A stretch of DNA of 64,000 bases, from positions 124,001-188,000 of the forward strand of contig JAIUPQ010000007.1 in the NCBI GenBank assembly GCA_020161145.1. The letters are read 5' to 3'. The notes under the pieces were generated by a model. The model was not told the origin of the DNA. It did no database searches and saw nothing but the letters and a program-made list of their open reading frames with translations. The translations under genes and the position numbers were made by a program. Below are positions 1 to 8,444 of this stretch, in pieces (the stretch's first letter is position 1; each line of letters opens with the position of its first letter). Source of the DNA: Pseudomonadota bacterium (lineage in GTDB: Bacteria; Pseudomonadota; Gammaproteobacteria; Burkholderiales; Burkholderiaceae_C).

Positions 1-2447
1 CTGCCGCCGGCGAACCGGGCCGGGCCGCCCAGCACGGTGGCCTGCCCCCCACGCACCTGGAAGTCGCTCTCGGTGAACGCCACCTCGCCGCTGGCCGCCG
101 CCAGCAGCGGCACGTCGGGGCGCAGCCGCACGTCGTTGTCGGCCAGGGTGATGCGGCCTTTCAGGCGGGTGTCGCCGGCGTTCAGCAGCGGGATGGTGAG
201 GGCCAGCTCCAGCCCGGCGGTGCCGCTGGCCTGGGCCTGGCCCAGCGCATGGCCCATCCAGCCGGCGATGGGCGTGGCCTCCAGAAACCGCAGGGCGTCC
301 ACGGCCGGACCGCGGCCTTTGCCGTGCACGGTCAACTCGGGGGCGTCGGCGCCCAGGTTGGGGATTTCGCCCTGCACGCCGCTGAGGGCCACGCCCCAGA
401 GCCGGGCGCTGGCATCCTTGATCTGCATGCGGGCGCGATCGAACACCAGCTCGCCCGCCACGTCGGTGAACGGTGGCCAGCCTGCGTCTTCGGGATCGAC
501 CAGCCCTGGCGGCACATAGGCCAGCTCCAGCCCGCGCACGCGCCCGGCAATGCGAAAGACACCGGGCTCGCCATGGGCGTACGGGAAGTCCCACAAATCG
601 CCCTGCACGGCAAAGCGGGCGTTCTCGATCTGCCCGCTGTGCACGGCGGTGGCCACGTAGTGCCGGGTGTCGACGGGAATGTCCAGCGGCAGGTAGCGCA
701 CCACCTGCGTGCCCTGCCCCTTGGTGATGACGCCTTCCAGATCGATGCGCCCGGGCAGCCGTTGGCCCGCGCCGACGCCGGGTGTGGCGCCGGTTTGCCA
801 GCGGCCGCTGAGGCTGCCCTGGGCGTCGGCGTTGGCAAAGGTGGCGCCTTGCACGCGCAGGGCGATGGCGGGTGGGCCACCGCCCTGCGCCGGCGTGGCC
901 GTCCAGCTCAGGTGGGCGTCAGCCCGGGTGAGGGCAATCTCCGGCTCGGCGAACACGCCGGGGAAGGTCAGTGACCCGTTCTCGATCTGGATCCGTGCCG
1001 TGCCCCCGGTGTGGCTGGCCTGCACCTGCGTGCGCAAACCCCGCACGCCCGGGCGGCCCAAGGCCCTGGGGTCGTCCGCGCGCTCGGCCCGCAGCGCCAG
1101 GCCACTGGCGGTGAAGCCAACGCGCCAGTCCGTGGGCGCGTCCGGCCGGCCCTGCCAGCGAAACGCGAAATCGCTGACCTGGCCTTGCGGCGCCACGTCT
1201 TGCAGGCTTTCGCGCAGCGTGGCCGACAGTGGCAGTCGCAGCGCCAGCTCGGTGGCGCCGGCCAGGGCCAGGCTGGGCACTTGCAACTCGCCGCCCACAA
1301 TGGCGGCCACCTCGCCGGCCGCGCTGTCGCCTCGCTGGCGCCACTGCAGCGTCACGTTGCCGGCGGGCCAGGTCGTGCCGTCCTGCAGCACCCCTTGCAC
1401 GGCCTGCGTGGCGGCCTGGTAGCGGTCACCGTCGCGCTGCAGGTGCAGCCGGCCTTGCAGCGCCTGCCACCGCAGCGGCGGCAGGTCGCCGGCGGCACGG
1501 CCCTGCACGTCGGCCAGCGCCACGTCCAGCGTCATGGCCTGCCAGCGGCCCGGCGCACGGCTGAGCCAGGCGCGCAAGGCGCCACGGCCGGTGCCCACCG
1601 TCACGGGCAGGTGCAGATGGGGCACCAGCGCCGCCCAGTCCAGCAGCGGCGCGTCGGCATAGACCCGGCCCTGCCACTGCGCCACGTCACCGGCCCGGGT
1701 CAGCAGGCCGCGCGTGAAGTCGCCGCGCAGGCCAAAGCGCTGGCCCCAGGCGGGGGGCGGTGTGGCGTCCAGCCGCCAGCGGTGGCGGTGCAGGCTGTGG
1801 CGCAGCAGCACATCGACGCCGGTGAGCTCGGCCGCTGGCTGGCCGCTGGCATCGTCCTGCCAGCGCACCTGGCCGGCGCGCACGACGATTTCGGGCTTGC
1901 CCAGGATCCAGTCGGCCGCTGGACTGCCGCCCTGGGCCTCGGGGTGCAAGGCGATGCCGGCCACCTGCCAGCGGCCGTTGGCGTCGCGGTGGGCGGTGAC
2001 GCGTGGGGATTCGATGACGATCTGGCGAAACACCAGCTCGGCACGCAGCAGCGAGTGAGCCGAGACCATGGCGACGAGCCGGGGCACGTGCAACACCACT
2101 TCGCCCTGGGCGTTGCGCAGCGTCACCTCCTGGGCGGTGAAGACGGGCACCCATTGCCCTGTCTGGGCTTGCAGGCTGGCGATGCGCAGGGTCAGGCCCT
2201 CAGGCGCCAACTGCCGGTTGATGGCCGCCTCGATGCGGGGGCGCCAGCTGTCGAGCTGGCCCAGCACCAGGAAGTGCAACGCCAGCCAGGCGGCCAGCAG
2301 CAAGGCCCAACCGCCCAGCACGATGACCAGGGCCAGGCGCCAGAGGCGACGGGCCCGCGATGGCCTCGGGGGCATTGAGGCAAGCTGGGGTGGCCCGGCG
2401 TGGTCTTCGGTGGGCAAGGCGGGCGACGGCATGGGAAGGGCAAGCAT
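1..2447 (-). CDS. YhdP-family AsmA-like envelope protein, C-terminus cut by window edge
   Basis: An open minus-strand frame runs from an ATG at 2447 (second in-frame ATG at 2432) to the window edge without a stop, giving about 815 visible codons. The N-terminus has a short cytoplasmic stretch, then one membrane segment (around LVIVLGGWALLLAAWLALHF), then a very long beta-rich periplasmic region with phrases such as WQGRPDAPTDW typical of YhdP/TamB/AsmA-like lipid-transport proteins. Family members span the periplasm and help move phospholipid to the outer membrane. The gene is divergent from glnE with only 22 bases between the two start codons, so promoters must overlap coding sequence. The family call rests on architecture and remembered sequence; the C-terminal AsmA-like domain lies outside the window. 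Confidence 0.8.
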   Translation of the reverse strand, partial: MLALPMPSPALPTEDHAGPPQLASMPPRPSRARRLWRLALVIVLGGWALLLAAWLALHFLVLGQLDSWRPRIEAAINRQLAPEGLTLRIASLQAQTGQWVPVFTAQEVTLRNAQGEVVLHVPRLVAMVSAHSLLRAELVFRQIVIESPRVTAHRDANGRWQVAGIALHPEAQGGSPAADWILGKPEIVVRAGQVRWQDDASGQPAAELTGVDVLLRHSLHRHRWRLDATPPPAWGQRFGLRGDFTRGLLTRAGDVAQWQGRVYADAPLLDWAALVPHLHLPVTVGTGRGALRAWLSRAPGRWQAMTLDVALADVQGRAAGDLPPLRWQALQGRLHLQRDGDRYQAATQAVQGVLQDGTTWPAGNVTLQWRQRGDSAAGEVAAIVGGELQVPSLALAGATELALRLPLSATLRESLQDVAPQGQVSDFAFRWQGRPDAPTDWRVGFTASGLALRAERADDPRALGRPGVRGLRTQVQASHTGGTARIQIENGSLTFPGVFAEPEIALTRADAHLSWTATPAQGGGPPAIALRVQGATFANADAQGSLSGRWQTGATPGVGAGQRLPGRIDLEGVITKGQGTQVVRYLPLDIPVDTRHYVATAVHSGQIENARFAVQGDLWDFPYAHGEPGVFRIAGRVRGLELAYVPPGLVDPEDAGWPPFTDVAGELVFDRARMQIKDASARLWGVALSGVQGEIPNLGADAPELTVHGKGRGPAVDALRFLEATPIAGWMGHALGQAQASGTAGLELALTIPLLNAGDTRLKGRITLADNDVRLRPDVPLLAAASGEVAFTESDFQVRGGQATVLGGPARFAGG

Positions 2448-2469
2448 ACCGTCCGTCCACAATCGGGCC

Positions 2470-5145
2470 ATGAGCGCCGACCTCGCTTCCTACAGCCGCT
2501 ACGTCCAACGCGTGCGCCGCCTGGGGCTGACCAACCCGCCTGCCTTGGGCACGGGCACGCCCAGTGCCGCGCAGATCGATGCCACCATCGCCGCCCATCT
2601 GGCGCAGGGCCTGCCCTTGGGCGCAGCCCTGCGACGCACCCGCCAGGCGGTGCTGGAGCGCCTCGCGGTGCGCGACGTGGATGCCCGGGCCTCACTGGCC
2701 GAGATCACCCAGGCCATGAGCGACCTGGCCGAGGTGACGCTGGAGCGCGCGCTGGCCGAAGCCCATGCGCTGCTGCAGCCCCGCCATGGCGCGCCGCGCA
2801 ACGACCAGGGCCAGCCCATCGAGATGTGGATTGTGGGCATGGGCAAGCTGGGGGCGCGTGAGCTCAACGTCTCCTCCGATATCGACTTGATCTACATCTA
2901 CGAGGAAGAGGGTGAGACCGACGGCGCCGTGCCGCTGTCGGCCCAGGAGTACTTTGGCCGCGTGGCCAAACACCTGTATGCGCTGATGGGCGACGTCACC
3001 GAGGACGGCTTCGTCTTTCGCATGGACCTGGCGCTGCGGCCCCATGGCGCCAGCGGCCCCCCGGTGGCCAGCCTGGCCATGCTGGAGCAGTACCTGCTGA
3101 CCCAGGGCCGTGAGTGGGAGCGCTTTGCCTGGCTCAAGAGCCGGGTGGTGGCACCGCGTGCCGCCGTGACCAGTGGCCGCGCGCTGGCGCTGGCCCATCT
3201 GGTGACGCCGTTCGTCTACCGCAAATACCTGGATTACGGCGTCTTCGAGGGCTTGCGCCGGCTGCACCGCAAGATCGGCGATGAGGCGCGCCGCAAGGCC
3301 ACCGGCCGACCCGAGCGCGCCAACGACGTCAAACTGGGCCGCGGCGGCATCCGCGAGATCGAGTTCATCGTGCAACTGCTGCAGGTGGCGCGCGGCGGTC
3401 AGTTCCCCGAAATCCGCACCCGCCGCACGCTGGAGGCGCTGGCCCGGCTGGCCCGGCACGGCCTGATGTCGCCCGCCCGCGCCGACCAACTGGCCCGCGC
3501 CTACACGCTGCTGCGGCAGATGGAGCACCGCATCCAGTACCTGGACGATGCCCATACCCATGTGCTGCCCACCACCGAGGCCGACCTGCGGTGGATGGCC
3601 GCCACCCTGCCCGGCCTGCACGGCGCCGGTGACGTGCTGGCCCTGCTGGTGGCGGTGCGCGAGGTGGTGACCACCGAGTTCGATGCCTTGCTGGAAGGCG
3701 GCGGTCAGGACGACCAGCATGGGCTGGCCATCGACCAGGAGGAGTTGTGGGAGCGGCTGCCGGCCGGCCTGCAAGTCCGCTTGCGCGAGTTGGCGCTGCA
3801 ACCCCGTGTGCAGGCTTTGCGCGACGTCAGCCGCCTGCGGCTGGGCGCCGTGGTGCTGGCCGCCGGTGATGCCATGGCGCGCGGCCAGGCCAGCGAGGTG
3901 GCCGTGCTGCGGCTGCTGGACTGGCTGGAATCGCTGCTGCGGCGCGACAGCTACCTGGCCATGCTGACCGAGCGCCCGGACGTGCTGACCCGGCTGCTCA
4001 ATCTGCTGGGGCTGGCGCGCTGGCCGTTGCGCTACATGCTGCGTCACCCCGGCGTCATCGACGAGTTGGCCGACGAGCGCCAGTTGCATGAGCGCTTTGA
4101 CCGCCTGGCTTTTGAAACCGAAATGGCCGACCGCCACGCCGCCTGGGTGCGCGCCGGCGAGGCCGACGAGGCCGAGTTGCTGGACACCTTGCGCCGCGCC
4201 CACCACACCGAGGTCTTCCGCACCCTGGTGCGCGACGTGGAAGGCAAGCTCACCGTGGAGCAGGTGGCCGACGACCTCTCGGCCCTGGCCGATGCCATGC
4301 TGGCCACCTGCGTCGATTGGGCCTGGAGTCACTTCAAACAGCGCCACCGCGAGACGCCGCAGTTGGCCGTCATCGCCTACGGCAAGCTGGGTGGACTGGA
4401 GCTCGGCTACGGCAGCGACCTGGACGTGGTCTTTCTCTACGACGATGCCGACGAGGCCGACCCCGACCAGGCACAGATGGCCTACACCGCCTTCGTGCGC
4501 AAACTCATCACCTGGCTGACGCTGCAGACCGCCGAAGGCGGCTTGTTCGAGATCGACACCGCGCTGCGGCCCAACGGCAATTCGGGCCTGCTGGTGACCA
4601 GCATTGCCGCCTTCGAGCGCTACCAGCAAGGCCGGGGTGCCAACCACGCCTGGACCTGGGAGCACCAGGCCCTGACCCGCGCCCGCTGCGCCTGCGGGTC
4701 TGCGGCGCTGGCCGCCCGGTTCGAGGCCACCCGCTGCGCCGTGCTGGCCACGGCGCGCGAGGCCGAACCCCTGCGTGCCGAAATCATGGCCATGCGGGCC
4801 AAGGTCAGCGCCGCCAGGCCGGTCAAAGAAGGGCTGTTCGACGTCAAACACAGCCTGGGCGGCATGATGGATGCCGAATTCGCTGTCCAGTACCTGGTGC
4901 TGGCCCATGCCCATCACCATCCCGATCTGCTGGCCAATGTGGGCAATATCGCGCTGATGCAGCGTGCGCAGCAGCAAGGCCTGCTGCCCCCGGGGGTGGG
5001 TGATGCCGCCGCCAACGCCTACCGCGAGTTGCGCCGGTCTCAGCACCGGGCCAGGCTGGACGAGCAACTGACTCAGTTCGACCCCACCTTGTTTGCGCCG
5101 CACCGCGCGGCCATCACCGCCCTGACCCAGGCCGTGTTCGGATGA
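2470..5145 (+). CDS. glnE: Glutamine synthetase adenylyltransferase/adenylyl-removing enzyme
   Basis: This 891-residue bifunctional enzyme adds AMP to, and removes it from, glutamine synthetase in response to PII, setting glutamine synthesis by nitrogen status. Two nucleotidyltransferase domains are visible: the N-terminal one around residue 124 (MGKLGARELNVSSDIDLIYI) and the C-terminal one around residue 638 (GKLGGLELGYGSDLDVVFLY). Each keeps the G-S/D-D-x-D metal-binding signature. The start at 2470 (MSADLAS) is chosen because the frame upstream runs through the divergent YhdP gene; no clear ribosome site is seen. Length is slightly below the 946 residues of E. coli. The stop overlaps the ATG of the next gene. 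Confidence 0.95.
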   Translation: MSADLASYSRYVQRVRRLGLTNPPALGTGTPSAAQIDATIAAHLAQGLPLGAALRRTRQAVLERLAVRDVDARASLAEITQAMSDLAEVTLERALAEAHALLQPRHGAPRNDQGQPIEMWIVGMGKLGARELNVSSDIDLIYIYEEEGETDGAVPLSAQEYFGRVAKHLYALMGDVTEDGFVFRMDLALRPHGASGPPVASLAMLEQYLLTQGREWERFAWLKSRVVAPRAAVTSGRALALAHLVTPFVYRKYLDYGVFEGLRRLHRKIGDEARRKATGRPERANDVKLGRGGIREIEFIVQLLQVARGGQFPEIRTRRTLEALARLARHGLMSPARADQLARAYTLLRQMEHRIQYLDDAHTHVLPTTEADLRWMAATLPGLHGAGDVLALLVAVREVVTTEFDALLEGGGQDDQHGLAIDQEELWERLPAGLQVRLRELALQPRVQALRDVSRLRLGAVVLAAGDAMARGQASEVAVLRLLDWLESLLRRDSYLAMLTERPDVLTRLLNLLGLARWPLRYMLRHPGVIDELADERQLHERFDRLAFETEMADRHAAWVRAGEADEAELLDTLRRAHHTEVFRTLVRDVEGKLTVEQVADDLSALADAMLATCVDWAWSHFKQRHRETPQLAVIAYGKLGGLELGYGSDLDVVFLYDDADEADPDQAQMAYTAFVRKLITWLTLQTAEGGLFEIDTALRPNGNSGLLVTSIAAFERYQQGRGANHAWTWEHQALTRARCACGSAALAARFEATRCAVLATAREAEPLRAEIMAMRAKVSAARPVKEGLFDVKHSLGGMMDAEFAVQYLVLAHAHHHPDLLANVGNIALMQRAQQQGLLPPGVGDAAANAYRELRRSQHRARLDEQLTQFDPTLFAPHRAAITALTQAVFG

Positions 5146-5714
5146 GGGCCTGGCTGGCCGTCTGCCTGCTGGCGGGTGCCGGTTCGTTGGCCGCCTGGTC
5201 TTTGCCTCCGGTCTGGCTCGACTGGCAGCCGGCGCTGCTGTGGCCGCAGCCCTGGCGCCTGGTGAGTGCGGCCTGGGTGCATTGGAATGCCCTGCACCTG
5301 CTGACCAACCTGGCCGCGCTGGTCTTGCTGGCCGTGGCCGGTTGGCGGGTGCCGATGCAGGGCCGCGATGCCATGGCCTGGCTGCTGGCCTGGCCGCTTA
5401 CCCACTTGCTGCTGGCCTTGCTGGCGCCGCCAGGCTTGCTGCACTACGGCGGCCTTTCAGGCTTGCTGCATGGGGCCGTGGTGCTGATTGGCCTGCGCCT
5501 TGTCGCCAATGGCCAGCGCATGGGCTGGATCTGGCTGGGTTTGCTGGCCGTCAAACTGCTGATCGAGCAGCCCTGGCACCCGCTGCTGCCAGACGACCTG
5601 CTGCTGGGTCTGGCCGTGGTGCCTGCGGCCCATTTGGCGGGTGCGCTGGCGGGGCTCCTGGCGTTGACTGGGGTTACTGCGGTGCAACCGCGTCGTGCGG
5701 CTCCACGACAATAG
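5142..5714 (+). CDS. rrtA: Rhombosortase-like rhomboid intramembrane serine protease
   Basis: A 190-residue membrane protein with about six hydrophobic segments. It has the rhomboid core in the short rhombosortase form: H47 and H52 with N56 in HWNALHLLTN, the nucleophile S106 in GGLSGLLHG, and H164 in AHLAGALAG. Rhombosortases cleave proteins ending in a GlyGly-CTERM anchor so that they can be released or modified. The gene overlaps the glnE stop by 4 bases (ATGA), so it is translationally coupled. None of the secreted proteins in this window ends in a recognisable GlyGly-CTERM tail, so its substrate must be elsewhere. A generic rhomboid protease is the alternative. Confidence 0.72.
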   Translation: MRAWLAVCLLAGAGSLAAWSLPPVWLDWQPALLWPQPWRLVSAAWVHWNALHLLTNLAALVLLAVAGWRVPMQGRDAMAWLLAWPLTHLLLALLAPPGLLHYGGLSGLLHGAVVLIGLRLVANGQRMGWIWLGLLAVKLLIEQPWHPLLPDDLLLGLAVVPAAHLAGALAGLLALTGVTAVQPRRAAPRQ

Positions 5715-5743
5715 CGGATTGATTGTCATCAGCCGTTACCACC

Positions 5744-6289
5744 ATGAGTCAGCCCCGTCCCCCCAGCCAATGCGACCAAGGCATCAACGCCTACGACCGC
5801 CAAGGTTTGTTGGCCAGTGGCCATGGCCATCTGTTCGGCCCCGGCAATGCCCGCCTGCCGCTGCCCAATATGTTGATGATGGACCGCATCAACCGCATCG
5901 ATGCCACGGGCGGTGCCCATGGCAAAGGCCGCATCGAGGCCGAGTTGGACATCGACCCCAAGCTGTGGTTTTTTGACTGCCACTTTGAAACCGACCCCGT
6001 GATGCCCGGCTGCCTGGGCCTGGACGCCATGTGGCAGTTGGTGGGCTTCTGGCTGGCCTGGCGCGGCAACCCGGGCTGGGGCCGCGCGCTGGGCGCGGGC
6101 GAGGTCAAGTTCTTCGGCCAGGTGCTGCCCACGGCCAAGAAGGTGCGCTACGAGTTGGACATGAAGCGCGTCATCGAGCGCAAACTGGTGATGGGCATTG
6201 CCGACGGCCGCATGCTGGTCGATGACCGCGAGATCTACAGCGCCAGCGACCTGAAAGTGGGTTTGTTCACTTCCACTGAGGCCTTTTGA
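5744..6289 (+). CDS. fabA: 3-hydroxydecanoyl-ACP dehydratase/isomerase FabA
   Basis: A 181-residue protein that dehydrates 3-hydroxyacyl-ACP and isomerises trans-2- to cis-3-decenoyl-ACP, the branch point to unsaturated fatty acids. The hot-dog active-site segment is intact: H80 in FDCHFETDP, then [18 protein letters not shown] with C90 and D94, matching E. coli H70, C80 and D84. The ATG at 5744 is preferred over a TTG at 5723 because it gives the usual family N-terminus. FabB, often adjacent, is not here; the next gene encodes a small secreted protein. Confidence 0.95.
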   Translation: MSQPRPPSQCDQGINAYDRQGLLASGHGHLFGPGNARLPLPNMLMMDRINRIDATGGAHGKGRIEAELDIDPKLWFFDCHFETDPVMPGCLGLDAMWQLVGFWLAWRGNPGWGRALGAGEVKFFGQVLPTAKKVRYELDMKRVIERKLVMGIADGRMLVDDREIYSASDLKVGLFTSTEAF

Positions 6290-6535
6290 CTGCAACGCTG
6301 CGCACTATGTCATGGTGTGCCTTCCTGGCCACGAGACAGACAGAATCGGTTGTGTCAACCTTGCCGCAACAGAGCCCGTTGAGCGTTTAGCACGTTCGTT
6401 CTATTGCGTGCTTGTATCGGTTCCATGGCTGCGCGGCCGGTCTGTCTTCAGGCTGTCCACTGGGTGCGACTCTCCTCCTCCCTCCCTCTTCTCGCTCCCG
6501 GTGCTGCGCAGCCTTTTTCTCTTCTTGCTCGCCGC
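6290..6535. other. Intergenic region with pyrimidine-rich leader
   Basis: These 246 bases between fabA and the next gene have no convincing coding frame. The last part (about 6466-6530) is strikingly pyrimidine-rich (CTCCTCCTCCCTCCCTCTTC and CCTTTTTCTCTTCTTGCTC), directly before an ATG that lacks a purine-rich ribosome site. I see no intrinsic terminator for fabA and no clear -35/-10 pair. Confidence 0.5.
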
Positions 6536-6967
6536 ATGAAAGCTCTGCTCACCACGCTGCTGTTGACCGCTGCCCTCGGGGCCCAGGCGGCCGAGGCCGA
6601 CGACGAGGCCTTTTACCGTCATGCAGCCGGTTGTGTGGCCTTGCTCAAGCAGGACGCGCTGGCGCTGCTGCCAGCCGCCAAAGGCGGCGACGCGCCAGCC
6701 AAGGCGCAGATGGTGCAACTGACGGCCTGGGGCTTTGGCTTCATCGCCAGTGCCTACAAGCGCGGCCTGCGCAACCCACGTGCCGACACGCTGCTGGACG
6801 AAGCCGAGGCCGACCAGCAAAACTGGCCCGCCAGCCGCCGGCAAGAACAAGGCAGCCGCTGCCTGACCGATGCCCGCGACATATTTGCCAACGCCTCCGG
6901 CCTTGAGCGGGCCATCGTCAACAACCGCGCCGCCGCCCGGGTGGAGCGGTTGCTGAACCGAAAATAA
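6536..6967 (+). CDS. Small secreted protein of unknown function
   Basis: A 143-residue product starting MKALLTTLLLTAALGAQA, a clear Sec signal peptide with likely cleavage after residue 18-20. The mature part is mostly helical and polar with two cysteines (in AGCVALL and GSRCLTD), which could form a periplasmic disulfide. I recognise no domain. The ATG at 6536 is chosen because the signal peptide begins there; upstream in-frame starts would place a long non-hydrophobic extension before it. The upstream region is pyrimidine-rich and has no Shine-Dalgarno sequence. Confidence 0.7.
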   Translation: MKALLTTLLLTAALGAQAAEADDEAFYRHAAGCVALLKQDALALLPAAKGGDAPAKAQMVQLTAWGFGFIASAYKRGLRNPRADTLLDEAEADQQNWPASRRQEQGSRCLTDARDIFANASGLERAIVNNRAAARVERLLNRK

Positions 6968-6979
6968 GCCCCCGCAACC

Positions 6980-7136
6980 CTGTGGATGACGCTGGCATAA
7001 CCGCCAGGCTATCCACAGCGCAGCGACGGCCGGCGCAGTTGTTGTCATCGCGCAGTGGCGTTGTCCCGGGTTCGAGCCACAGCCTTGCCATGAATGCAAC
7101 TGATTGATTTAAATTGGATTTCTGGATTTGTCCACA
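6980..7136. promoter_or_regulatory. Cluster of DnaA-box-like 9-mers with hairpin and AT-rich patch
   Basis: Three 9-mers match the DnaA box TTATCCACA at 8 of 9 positions: TCATCCACA (minus strand, 6981-6989), CTATCCACA (7009-7017) and TTGTCCACA (7128-7136). The first two also form an inverted repeat (CTGTGGAT 6980-6987 with ATCCACAG 7011-7018) around an inner CTGGC/GCCAG stem, so they could instead be a hairpin ending the upstream transcript, although no T-run follows. An unusually AT-rich stretch (about 7098-7130) lies beside the third box. Either DnaA-responsive control or chance is possible; dnaA and dnaN are not in the window. Confidence 0.35.
7085..7113 (+). promoter_or_regulatory. Candidate sigma-70 promoter before the methyltransferase gene
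   Basis: TTGCCA (7085-7090) and TTTAAA (7108-7113) are spaced by 17 bases, matching the -35 and -10 consensus at 4 of 6 positions each, in the only AT-rich stretch of the intergenic region. Transcription would begin near 7120, upstream of the ATG at 7185, which argues against translation starting at the TTG at 7128. Confidence 0.35.
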
Positions 7137-7184
7137 GCGCCGGTCGGCCTCTACTACCAACACCACATTGAATCTTCTATTGAA

Positions 7185-8444
7185 ATGAACAACAGCGCTG
7201 ACGCGCTGGGCGATCTCGCCCGCCGCGCCCGGTTCGATGACGCGCTGGCCCACATCGTGGCCCAGGGCGATCTGGTGCAGTTGGTGCTGTCCAAGACACG
7301 CCGTGCCGTGGCCAAGGCGCTGGCGGATGCGCCTTTGGACTGGTTTGATGCCCAACGTGTGGCGGTCAAGCCTGTGCAACTCAAAAGCGGCGCCCACCTG
7401 GCCTTGCGCTGGACGTTTGCCCACCGCGAAGAGGTGCACAACCTCCAACCGCAGGTGGCACTGGCCCTGATCGGCATGCTGCTGGACACGCGGTTCCAGC
7501 ATGCGCATCTGCTGGCGCGCGAAGAAGCCTTGCAACTGGTCATCAGCCAGCGCGGCAAAGTGGCGCTCAAGCGCTCTCGTGCCAGCCACACGGCGTCGGA
7601 TGAGGGTCACAGCCGCAGCAAGACCCGCTGGGTGGCGCAGGATGCGCCGTTCCTGCATCTGCTGGGTGTGACCGATGGCGGGGGCCAGGTGGTGCCAGCC
7701 ATGGCGCGCAAATGGAAGCAGATCAACAAATTCGTCGAGGTGCTGGACGGGGCCTTGCGCAGCGGTGGCCTGATCGGCCGTGAGGCGGCGTTGCAGGTGG
7801 CCGATTTCGGTGCCGGCAAGGGCTATCTGACGTTTGCGCTGGCCCAGCATCTGCAGACGGTGGGCCAGCCAGCCCAGGTGTTGGGGGTGGAGTTGCGCCC
7901 CGGTCTGGTTGACGAGGCCAACGCGCATGCCAAGGCCAGTGGGCTACCCGGCCTTTCGTTTCGCTGCGGCGACGTGAACGACGTGCGGCCCGAGCGGTTG
8001 GATGTGATGGTGGCGCTGCATGCCTGCGACACCGCCACCGACGTGGCCATCCACACCGGCATCCAGGCCGGTGCGGCCGTCATCGTCTGCAGCCCTTGCT
8101 GCCACAAGCAGTTGCGGCCGCAACTGGCCTTGCCCGAGGTGCTGCGCCCGCTGTTGCGCCATGGGGTGCACCTGGGTCAGGAGGCCGAGATGCTGACCGA
8201 TGGCGTGCGCGCGCTGCTGCTGGAAGCCCAGGGCTACGCCACCCAGGTGTTCGAGTTTGTCAGCCTGGAGCACACGGCCAAGAACAAATTGATTCTGGCT
8301 GTGCGCCGGCCGGGCGAGGTGGACGCGGCGCGGCGCCAGACGCTGCTGGCGCAATACGCCCAGCTCAAGGCGTTTTACGGCTTTGGCTCACATCAGTTGG
8401 CCGCATTGCTCAACCTGGAGGCCAGCGCCGAGAGCGCGGCATAG
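7185..8444 (+). CDS. SAM-dependent methyltransferase (Methyltransf_32-like)
   Basis: A 419-residue cytoplasmic protein. The C-terminal half carries a class I SAM-binding fold, with motif I ADFGAGKGYLTFALA around residue 206, then GVELRPGLV as the acidic loop and a conserved SPCCHKQLR segment. The N-terminal half has no domain I recognise. Substrate is unknown; this family contains methyltransferases linked to RNA or small-molecule modification. The ATG at 7185 is chosen over TTG at 7128 because a candidate promoter ends just before 7128. The 3' end overlaps the convergent DUF2520 gene by 52 bases. Confidence 0.8.
   Translation: MNNSADALGDLARRARFDDALAHIVAQGDLVQLVLSKTRRAVAKALADAPLDWFDAQRVAVKPVQLKSGAHLALRWTFAHREEVHNLQPQVALALIGMLLDTRFQHAHLLAREEALQLVISQRGKVALKRSRASHTASDEGHSRSKTRWVAQDAPFLHLLGVTDGGGQVVPAMARKWKQINKFVEVLDGALRSGGLIGREAALQVADFGAGKGYLTFALAQHLQTVGQPAQVLGVELRPGLVDEANAHAKASGLPGLSFRCGDVNDVRPERLDVMVALHACDTATDVAIHTGIQAGAAVIVCSPCCHKQLRPQLALPEVLRPLLRHGVHLGQEAEMLTDGVRALLLEAQGYATQVFEFVSLEHTAKNKLILAVRRPGEVDAARRQTLLAQYAQLKAFYGFGSHQLAALLNLEASAESAA

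Noticed and set aside
2692-5103. 803-codon minus-strand frame opposite glnE
   Set aside because: It mirrors glnE codon structure, is rich in Gln, Gly, Ala and His, has no recognisable domain and no ribosome site.
7128-7184. TTG at 7128 as the methyltransferase start
   Set aside because: It would lie about 8 bases from the predicted transcript start and adds residues unlike the family; ATG 7185 is preferred.
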